Of a DNA stretch of 64,000 nucleotides, positions 57,169 to 64,000 are shown piece after piece. Each line of letters opens with the position of its first letter. Positions within the stretch are counted from its first letter, which is position 1. The notes below the pieces were generated by a model. The model searched no databases and was not told the origin of the DNA. It worked only from the letters and a program-made list of their open reading frames with translations. Position numbers and translations under genes: made by a program. This DNA comes from an uncultured Candidatus Poseidoniales archaeon (GTDB lineage: Archaea; Thermoplasmatota; Poseidoniia; Poseidoniales; Poseidoniaceae): NCBI GenBank assembly GCA_905182185.1, contig CAJJAP010000007.1, forward strand, positions 81,461 through 145,460, written 5' to 3'.

Positions 57169-57408
57169 TCAGCGAGTAAGGTGAACTTTGGTTGCAATCC
57201 TTGAAACTTCAGCCACAGGCACACTTACAATTCCATCCTTGGCAAGCCAAGGCAGTAAATTAGCATCAAGATCCATGCCAATTTTTACTAGAAATTCTGT
57301 TATCGCCCCTAACTGATTATCAAAAACAATATCAATTAATTGTCCAAGAACTTCGCCGTGAGAATCGACAACTTCCCTTCCAATTAACTCTCGACCAAAG
57401 ATTGCCAT
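57169..57408 (-). CDS. PRC-barrel domain protein
   Basis: About 79 residues with the PRC-barrel consensus: FGRELIGREVVDSHGEVLGQ, then a DIVFD strand and VPVAEVSRIATKV. These small beta-barrels occur in photosynthetic reaction centres and in RNA-processing (RimM) proteins; stand-alone archaeal ones are of unknown function. GAGG lies close to the ATG, with a GTG three codons upstream. It follows the CDC48 gene by 72 bp on the same strand. Confidence 0.85.
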   Translation of the reverse strand: MAIFGRELIGREVVDSHGEVLGQLIDIVFDNQLGAITEFLVKIGMDLDANLLPWLAKDGIVSVPVAEVSRIATKVHLTR

Positions 57409-57480
57409 GTACCTCACTTGCTCCGTAATATCTCAACGAGGGGATGAACTCCTTCAATGCGTCGCCACCAAGTGGCCAAA

Positions 57481-59706
57481 TCACATGCTTTCCATGCCGA
57501 ATCCATCTTCACGATTACGCTTGATATTAGATAATCCAGAAGTAAGACGCTCTTCCATCTTTTGATAATATTGTAGCATCTCATGAGTAACAGTTGGACG
57601 GACACGGGAAATCGCTTCCTCGAAGTGTGCTTTGGTTACCTTCTTCTTGTTGGCTCGCATAGTAATCAATGCTGCTTCGCGGCATACTGCCTCTATGTCA
57701 GCACCAGTGAATCCATCTAATCCACCAATAATATCCTTCAAAGAGAACTTACTCAAGGGCATCCCACTGATGTGGATATTGAAGATTTTCTCTCTTGCCT
57801 CAGCATCCGGTGGAGGGATATGCAATACACGCTCAAAGCGACCACTGCGAAGTAATGCAGGGTCGATCATCTCCGGCCTATTTGTTGCAGCGATGACGAT
57901 AACACCATCCAATGAGTCAACACCGTCCATGCTGGCCAATAATTGATTGACCACGCGATTTGAAACGTCGCTTCCTTCCGAAGATGAGCCCGAGCGCATG
58001 CTGGCAATGGATTCAAATTCATCCAAGAAGATAATTGCCGGTGCTGATTGCTTTGCTTTCTTGAAAATTTCGCGAATTGCACGCTCAGATTCTCCGACCC
58101 ACTTAGAAATCATTTCAGGACCTTTAATACTGATGAAATTGGCTTGGGCTTCATTTGCAACAGCCTTGGCAAGCAATGTTTTCCCAGTCCCTGGCGCACC
58201 GAATAGCACGATTCCTCGAGGTGGTTTTATTCCGAAATGTTTGAATTGCTCTGGCTTGGTCAGTGGCCATTCAACCGATTCCTTGAGCCTGTCCTTAACC
58301 TCTTCGAGGCCGCCGACTTCTTCCCAAGTAATCTTAGGAATTTCAACATATATCTCACGCAATGCAGAAGGTTCTATGTCTTTGATTGCGCCTTTGAAAT
58401 CGTCCATTCTAACTTCCATCTTTTCCAAAACCTCTGGTGGAATAGTCTCTTCTTCTAAATCCATTTCTGGCAAATAGCGACGTAGTGCAAGCATTGCTGA
58501 TTCGCGAACTAAAGCTGCAAGATCTGCTCCAACGAAGCCATATGTATTGTCTAGAATCCAATTGACATCAAAGTCTTCTGAAATTGGCATTCCACGAATA
58601 TGAACGTCCATTATTTCGTTTCGACCTTCTCTATCCGGTACTCCAATCTCAATCTCTCTGTCAAAACGCCCCGGCCTCCTAAGAGCAGGGTCCAATGAAT
58701 CTCTACGATTTGTGGCACCAATAACGACGACATTGTCTCGTCCTTGCATACCATCCATTAGAGTTAGCATCTGAGCAACGACTCTTCTTTCCACTTCACC
58801 GCTAACCTCTTCTCTCTTAGGACAGATTGAATCAATTTCATCAATGAAAATAATTGCTGGTGCATTTTCACTTGCTTCATCAAATATCTCACGTAATTGT
58901 TTCTCAGATTCACCGTAGTACTTGGAAATAATTTCAGGACCGTTAATAATCTTGAAATGGGCGTTTACTTCGGTAGCAACCGCCTTTGCAATCATGGTTT
59001 TTCCTGTACCAGGTGGCCCGTGTAATAGGACTCCTTTAGGAGGGTCAATTCCCAAACGACGGAATAATTCAGGGTGCTTTAGAGGCAATTCAATCATCTC
59101 TCTAACCTTCAGTAATTGTTGGCCAATACCTCCAACATCCTCATAGGTGATTCCACCGGTCTGGCCCACATCTTCAGATTCTAACGGTTCATCTTTGATG
59201 ACAATATCAGTTTCGAGGGTTACCTTAACAATACCTTTTGGAGTTGTACTCAATACTGCAAAGGGGAGTGCTTCTGCGAACATTGTCATTCCAGGAATAA
59301 AAATTCTATCACCTTTAACCACTGGGCGCTTGGATAATCCTCTACGAGCAAAACCTTCAATTCCATGGCCGAATTTAACCTTCTGTTTATTCGCCATCAC
59401 TGGAGAAAGAGTCAATTTAATGCATTCCTTTGCCTCGACTTTGGTAACTGTTACCGCATCGCCCAAACTGACTCCTGCATTTTTTCTAACCATTCCATCG
59501 ACACGAATTAAATCCATCTTTTCATCTTCAGGTCTGCTTCTCCAGTAAATTGCACCAGTAGAGCGTTCTTCACCCTTAATTTCAACGATATCGCCTGGTT
59601 TTAATCCAAGTGCGTTTCCACCAGAAATACGAGCTCTACCGTGTGCAACATCAGATGGTATTGCTTTTGAAACGCGTAATGTAATTGAATCTTTTTTATC
59701 CGCCAT
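57481..59706 (-). CDS. AAA ATPase CDC48/VAT (p97-like unfoldase)
   Basis: 741 residues: a CDC48 N-domain ([18 protein letters not shown] and the Psi-barrel region) and two AAA modules. The first has Walker A GPPGTGKT and Walker [18 protein letters not shown], and the second GAPGTGKT and [14 protein letters not shown]. Each second region of homology ([34 protein letters not shown]) carries the arginine fingers. It extracts and unfolds proteins for degradation by the proteasome. GGTGATT precedes the ATG. The C-terminus (GFGMESM) lacks the usual HbYX motif. Confidence 0.97.
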   Translation of the reverse strand: MADKKDSITLRVSKAIPSDVAHGRARISGGNALGLKPGDIVEIKGEERSTGAIYWRSRPEDEKMDLIRVDGMVRKNAGVSLGDAVTVTKVEAKECIKLTLSPVMANKQKVKFGHGIEGFARRGLSKRPVVKGDRIFIPGMTMFAEALPFAVLSTTPKGIVKVTLETDIVIKDEPLESEDVGQTGGITYEDVGGIGQQLLKVREMIELPLKHPELFRRLGIDPPKGVLLHGPPGTGKTMIAKAVATEVNAHFKIINGPEIISKYYGESEKQLREIFDEASENAPAIIFIDEIDSICPKREEVSGEVERRVVAQMLTLMDGMQGRDNVVVIGATNRRDSLDPALRRPGRFDREIEIGVPDREGRNEIMDVHIRGMPISEDFDVNWILDNTYGFVGADLAALVRESAMLALRRYLPEMDLEEETIPPEVLEKMEVRMDDFKGAIKDIEPSALREIYVEIPKITWEEVGGLEEVKDRLKESVEWPLTKPEQFKHFGIKPPRGIVLFGAPGTGKTLLAKAVANEAQANFISIKGPEMISKWVGESERAIREIFKKAKQSAPAIIFLDEFESIASMRSGSSSEGSDVSNRVVNQLLASMDGVDSLDGVIVIAATNRPEMIDPALLRSGRFERVLHIPPPDAEAREKIFNIHISGMPLSKFSLKDIIGGLDGFTGADIEAVCREAALITMRANKKKVTKAHFEEAISRVRPTVTHEMLQYYQKMEERLTSGLSNIKRNREDGFGMESM

Positions 59707-59879
59707 AGTTAATCACCATACTGTTTCAAGCACGCCGACAGTATACAAAGACACTTCCGACCGCCCTCAACAAACCTCTCTGTTTCTGCGAACCACCTTA
59801 AACTCTCACATTCTCCACTTTGCTTTTTTAGCCTCAAAATATTGCAAAACACATAGTCATATTCAATAAGCCATCGCCG

Positions 59880-61521
59880 ATGGCCAACAATATGGTTCAT
59901 GTATTAGAAACCGGATTGGAGATTTTATCAACTGAAAACCCTCATGGAAAACCTATGATAAAGGGATATAACATCATCAATGGACAATTAACCTTAGCAA
60001 GTGATGGAGCAACTTTCGCTTCCACTAACCCAGCGATATTGGCAGATACTCTTGGAGAGTTCCCTCTATCGACTAAAGCTGATGTAAACGCTGCTTTGGA
60101 TGCTGCACATGCTGCCTTCCCTGGATGGGCGGCAACTCCTGCACCTACCCGTGGCCAAATAATTGGTAACATGGGAAGACTGCTAATGGAACACAAAGAT
60201 GCTATTGTTGCACTTGAAACTAGAGAGATCGGAAAAACATTGAAAGAAGCCGCTGGTTCAGTCCAAGAAGCGATTGATACCTGTCATTTTTTCCAATCCG
60301 AAGGAAGAAGATTATACGGCCAAACCGTCAATTCAGAATTACCTGACAAAGAATTGTTCACCTACCGAAGACCACTTGGAGTTTGTGGAATTATCAATGC
60401 TTGCAATTTCCCAGCAGCCGTTCCTTTCTGGAAAATGATACCTGCTATCATGTGCGGCAATACCTGTGTTTGGAAGAGTCCACAAGATGCACCACTACTT
60501 TCATTCGCATTAGCCCGCATTATGCATGAATCTGGATTGCCGGATGGAGTTATCAATTTAGTTCATGGCAAGGGTTCAACAACTGGCCAATATTTAGTCG
60601 ATGCAGTAGATGAAGGAAGGGTTAACAAAATCTCATTCACAGGTTCAACTGCTGTTGGAAAGATGATCGGCGAAGTATGTGGACGCAATCTAGTATCTGC
60701 ATCTCTTGAATTAGGTGGAAAGAATCCACTTGTCGTTATGCCTAGTGCAAATATTGACAATGCTGTTGAAGGTGCATATTGGGGTGGATTTGGAACCGCT
60801 GGACAAAGATGTACAAGTCTTGGAAATCTGATTCTGCACAAGGATATTTACGATGAATTTATGGAAAAATTCATGGCCAAGGTAAAGAGTACTAAAATCG
60901 GCGATTCCCTTCATCAAGAAGGAGTATTGTACGGACCTATGTTATCTGAAAAATATGCTAAGGATTTCCTAACTGGAGTTGAGATGTGTAATGCATCAGG
61001 AGCCCGCCAAATCTGGGGCAAAGGTAGAATCACTAACGATAACAAGCCTGAAAACTTCCTTGGAGATGCTACTGAGGGTGTTTTCATGTGGCCACACGTT
61101 TTTGATAATGTTACAGAAGGCATGGAATGTTTCAACGAAGAGGTCTTCGGACCTGCGGTTACAATCTGTAAAGCTGATGATTTCGAGCATGGATTACATT
61201 TGGCAAACGCTAGCCCATACGGTCTATCTTCTGCAATTTACACCAATGACAGATTAGAAGCATACCGCTTCAAGACTGGAATTAAAGCTGGAATGACCGG
61301 AATTAACAATTCAACTACTGGGGCAGAAGCACACTTGCCTTTCGGTGGTGTAAAGGGTAGCGGTAATGGAACTCGTGAATCTGGAATTTGGGTTATCGAA
61401 GCATACTCATACTGGCATGCGGTCAATGACGAATTATCTGGAAAGTTACAACTGGCTCAAATGGATGTTGAAGAAATCGAGATTGGTCGAGGCCGATGTC
61501 GACTACTCCGCTCTCGGTTGA
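59880..61521 (+). CDS. NAD-dependent aldehyde dehydrogenase (probable frameshift near the C-terminus)
   Basis: About 546 residues in the corrected form. The ALDH motifs are FTGSTAVGKMIG (cofactor loop), the catalytic-Glu region LELGGKNPLVV and the nucleophile Cys in FGTAGQRCTS, with a late FGPAVTICKADD. Near 61482 one extra base turns the end into an Arg/Leu-rich tail that runs to 61586. Removing it gives MDVEEIELVEADVDYSALG, matching the acidic style of the rest. The substrate is unknown; the block order recalls ALDH7-like semialdehyde dehydrogenases. No ribosome-binding site; probably leaderless. Confidence 0.85.
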
Positions 61522-61608
61522 GAGTCTTAACTGCCAACCTATGTCCTCATGGACGTAAGCATATTATCAAAAGCCTAAGGCTCTAGGACCACGCATAGGG
61601 GAATTATT

Positions 61609-62469
61609 GTGGTTGAAGCAAGACATCTACCAATGGAAAGAGGATTAGGAAAAACAGATCGTATTGACGATTGGTGGAAGTCTCCGCTGGCAATGGGAAT
61701 CTATCTCGGGATTGCTGTCATGTATGCTACATGGCGCGGATTCATGGAAGCAGATTTCTGGATTTTTGAAGAGTTCGGAAGATCTGCTGGAAACCAAACA
61801 ATGGCTATTGAGTCCAATGGCAGCCATGTTCTTTCACCTTTGTTTTCTCCGCTGGTAGTTCCTGGCCAAGATGGTCTTGGTTCTTGGGTTCCTGAAAGCC
61901 TTTGGTGGATGAGTCCGGCAATGTTCATATTGTTCATTCCGGCTGGATTCCGTGGTACTTGCTACTATTACCGCAAGGCATACTACCGTTCATTTATGGT
62001 AAGCCCTGCAGCATGTTCAGTAAGTACACCATTTGGTGACTACAAAGGAGAGAGTAGACTCTTTTTATTCCAGAATATTCATCGCTACTTCATGTATCTT
62101 GCAGTAGCATATCTCTTCGTTCTAGCATACGATGTATTATTGGCAACACAATTCCATGTTACTGGAAGTAATGCTACTTCCTACGGAGTGTCGGTAGGAA
62201 CTCTTGTTCTCATGGGGAATGTAATAATGCTTGGAGGATATACCCTTGGTTGTCATTCATTCCGCCACGCAATCGGTGGAATTAGAAACCGTTTCCGCAA
62301 TGGAGGCGGTGCTGTTGCAGAAGCATGCTGGAAGAGTTGTACTAAACTAAACAAGAACCATGGCAATTGGGCTATTTATTCCCTATTCTGGGTTATGTTC
62401 TCCGATTTCTACATCTATGCTTGTACAGAAGGCTGGTGGACTGATATCGTTCTTTTGGGAGGTCTTTGA
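61609..62469 (+). CDS. sdhC: Succinate dehydrogenase membrane subunit (single large cytochrome b type)
   Basis: 286 residues with about five helices. The FRGTCYYYRKAYYRSFM block and the following HRYFMYLAVAYL segment with heme-ligand-type His residues (also GCHSFRHAIGG) recall the one-subunit membrane anchor of actinobacterial-type Sdh. It would pass electrons from SdhA/B to quinone. GTG start with GGGGA upstream. It ends directly before sdhA (TGA then ATG). Confidence 0.8.
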   Translation: MVEARHLPMERGLGKTDRIDDWWKSPLAMGIYLGIAVMYATWRGFMEADFWIFEEFGRSAGNQTMAIESNGSHVLSPLFSPLVVPGQDGLGSWVPESLWWMSPAMFILFIPAGFRGTCYYYRKAYYRSFMVSPAACSVSTPFGDYKGESRLFLFQNIHRYFMYLAVAYLFVLAYDVLLATQFHVTGSNATSYGVSVGTLVLMGNVIMLGGYTLGCHSFRHAIGGIRNRFRNGGGAVAEACWKSCTKLNKNHGNWAIYSLFWVMFSDFYIYACTEGWWTDIVLLGGL

Positions 62470-64000
62470 ATGAGTGATTACGAGACACATGATTACGATG
62501 TAATCGTCATAGGTGCTGGAGGTGCTGGATTAAGAGCTGCAATTGAAGCGGCTCGTAGTGGTGCTAAAACTGCAATCATTTGCAAGTCCCTATTGGGTAA
62601 GGCACACACTGTTATGGCTGAAGGTGGTGCTGCTGCTGCCCTAGGAAATGCGGATGACCGTGATGGTTGGAAAGTCCACTTCAAAGATACGATGAAGGGT
62701 GGAAAATACCTCAACAACTGGCGTATGGCACAAATTCATGCTCAAGAGTCTGCTGATCGAATTCGTGAACTTGAACAATGGGGCGCTGTCTTTGATAGAA
62801 CTCCAGCTGGACTAATCAATCAGAGAAACTTTGGTGGACATACTTACCCACGTTTAGCCCACGTTGCTGATTCAACTGGGTTGGAAATAATTAGGACCCT
62901 ACAAGAAAAGGGGATTCATTCCGGTATTGACATCTTCATGGAATATACTGTAAGCCATCTAATGCAAGATGATGACGGAACCTGTATCGGTTGTGTTGCT
63001 TACAATAGAGTTGATGGAGCAATGCATGCTTACTCTGCAAAGTCAACTGTTTTGGCTACAGGTGGAATTACTCGATGCTGGTCTGTTTGTTCAGGTTCTT
63101 GGGAATATACTGGAGATGGACACGCCCTTGCTCTCAATGCCGGAGCCGAATTAATCGATATGGAATTCGTTCAATTCCATCCAACTGGAATGGTTTGGCC
63201 TCCGAGTGTAAGAGGCATATTGGTCACGGAAGGTGTTCGTGGCGAAGGTGGTGTTCTGCGTAATTCTGAAGGAAAGAGATTCATGTTTGACAATGTCCCT
63301 GATATGTTCAAGGGTGACCACGCTGAAACTGAAGAAGAGGCTACAGAATGGGTCAGACAAGTTGTTGCTGGTGAAAAGGCAACTGTAAGACGCCCTCCAG
63401 AATTACTAACCCGTGACGTTGTTGCTAAGGCGATTAACAAAGAGGTTGCTGAAGGTCGAGGTTCAACTCATGGCGGAGCATATCTAGACATTTCAAAGCA
63501 ACGTACTGCTGAAGAAATCATCGAAAAACTTCCAAGTATGCACCACCAATTTAGAGAACTTGCTGGTGTTGACATCACCAAGGAACCGATGGAAGTTGGT
63601 CCAACTGCACACTATGTAATGGGTGGAGTTAGAGTTGATGCTGAATCTCAAGAATCAACAATTAGCGGATTATACGCTGCTGGTGAAGTCGCGAGCGGTT
63701 TGCATGGTGCAAACCGTCTTGGTGGAAACTCCCTTTCAGACCTAATCGTATTTGGTAAGAGAGCTGGAGAATATGCTGCAAAGCGTTCAACTGATATCGA
63801 GCAACCTAAACTTGATACAAAGCAAATAGAAGATTCTATCAAAGCCAACTTAGAACCTTTGAATAGGGAAGAAGGTGAAAACCCAGGTCGCGTATATGAT
63901 GAATTACGAGATATGATGCAAGCTAAGGTTGGCATCATTAGAACTGAATCCGAGTTGAAAAGCGCATTAACAGATCTCAATGATTTCAGAACGAGAATTC
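62470..64000 (+). CDS. sdhA: Succinate dehydrogenase flavoprotein subunit SdhA (partial, runs off the window)
   Basis: Oxidises succinate to fumarate with covalent FAD. The first 510 codons show the dinucleotide fold VIVIGAGGAGLRAAIEAARSG, the FAD-linking His in KAHTVMAEGG, FVQFHPTGM, VRGEGGVLRNSEGKRF and the closing GLHGANRLGGNSLSDLIVFG. The frame is open at the window edge. The helical C-terminal domain has begun (YDELRDMMQAKVGIIRTESE). The iron-sulfur subunit SdhB should lie beyond. Confidence 0.95.
   Translation, partial: MSDYETHDYDVIVIGAGGAGLRAAIEAARSGAKTAIICKSLLGKAHTVMAEGGAAAALGNADDRDGWKVHFKDTMKGGKYLNNWRMAQIHAQESADRIRELEQWGAVFDRTPAGLINQRNFGGHTYPRLAHVADSTGLEIIRTLQEKGIHSGIDIFMEYTVSHLMQDDDGTCIGCVAYNRVDGAMHAYSAKSTVLATGGITRCWSVCSGSWEYTGDGHALALNAGAELIDMEFVQFHPTGMVWPPSVRGILVTEGVRGEGGVLRNSEGKRFMFDNVPDMFKGDHAETEEEATEWVRQVVAGEKATVRRPPELLTRDVVAKAINKEVAEGRGSTHGGAYLDISKQRTAEEIIEKLPSMHHQFRELAGVDITKEPMEVGPTAHYVMGGVRVDAESQESTISGLYAAGEVASGLHGANRLGGNSLSDLIVFGKRAGEYAAKRSTDIEQPKLDTKQIEDSIKANLEPLNREEGENPGRVYDELRDMMQAKVGIIRTESELKSALTDLNDFRTRI

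Noticed and set aside
57414..57605. Short minus-strand frame at the end of the CDC48 gene
   Set aside because: Mostly overlaps CDC48 in another frame; no independent start or composition signal.
1..64000. CRISPR arrays, insertion sequences, integrases or rRNA genes
   Set aside because: No regularly spaced repeats, transposase motifs or rRNA-like segments were seen.

Overview
The window looks like a piece of a marine planktonic euryarchaeon, most likely of the Ca. Poseidoniia (Marine Group II/III) type. Archaeal hallmarks are a thermosome subunit, a two-domain CDC48/VAT ATPase, the KEOPS kinase Bud32, deoxyhypusine synthase, PyrB with a zinc-binding PyrI, archaeal type IV pilus/secretion genes, a UPF0200 kinase, a DUF6015-like protein, and TATA-like boxes 25-30 bp upstream of several starts. 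Mixed in are bacterial-style genes (DnaK, ThrRS, NadA, PepA, Mrp), which is usual for surface-ocean euryarchaea. The DNA is moderately AT-rich and gene-dense. Proteins are acidic, and many carry signal peptides or membrane anchors. The lineage is inferred from gene content only.

Layout. 0-4.4 kb: a minus-strand archaeal type IV pilus-like/Tad-like secretion operon (ATPase, two platform proteins, one partial membrane-anchored protein). 4.5-8.6 kb: UPF0200 kinase, enoyl-CoA hydratase, and a two-gene ABC exporter. 8.7-9.1 kb: a small basic gene with highly-expressed-type codon use, its own TATA box and a hairpin over its start. 9.4-16.8 kb: CPBP protease, a coiled-coil membrane protein, ITPase, CrcB, Bud32, NadA, a ferritin-like protein and a PAP2/repeat-domain fusion. 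16.9-22.4 kb: DUF971, Mrp, LMW-phosphatase/ArsC, tRNA-Gly(GCC) and a large surface protein. 22.4-24.8 kb: a compact polyamine/hypusine operon (agmatinase, SpeD-fold decarboxylase, deoxyhypusine synthase). 25-30 kb: DUF6015-like protein, secreted M14 carboxypeptidase, leucyl aminopeptidase and small membrane proteins. 30.1-34.5 kb: a chaperone island (Hsp20-like, DnaK, thermosome). 34.6-48.7 kb: threonine dehydrogenase, CTP synthase, NAD-kinase-like protein, ThrRS, PyrBI, two large uncharacterised membrane proteins, a tRNA thiolase and a Cys-rich mini-protein. 49-53 kb: a Roadblock-domain protein, a 1061-residue coiled-coil protein and a two-TM protein. 52.9-59.7 kb: a DUF58 operon, a PRC-barrel protein and CDC48. 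59.9-64 kb: aldehyde dehydrogenase and the start of a succinate dehydrogenase operon that runs off the window.

Functional links: pyrimidine synthesis (PyrB, PyrI, PyrG), polyamine-to-hypusine synthesis, peptide degradation (M14, M17, CPBP), protein folding/unfolding (Hsp20-like, DnaK, thermosome, CDC48), and respiration (SdhC, SdhA).

Five genes (mrp, arsC-like, the surface protein, a membrane protein near 53.4 kb, and the aldehyde dehydrogenase tail) are each interrupted by one single-base shift, and three of these lie within 3 kb. Both halves still read as normal protein in every case. Base-calling or assembly errors are more likely than gene decay, and I annotate them as frameshifted CDSs. 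No CRISPR array, insertion sequence, integrase or rRNA was seen.
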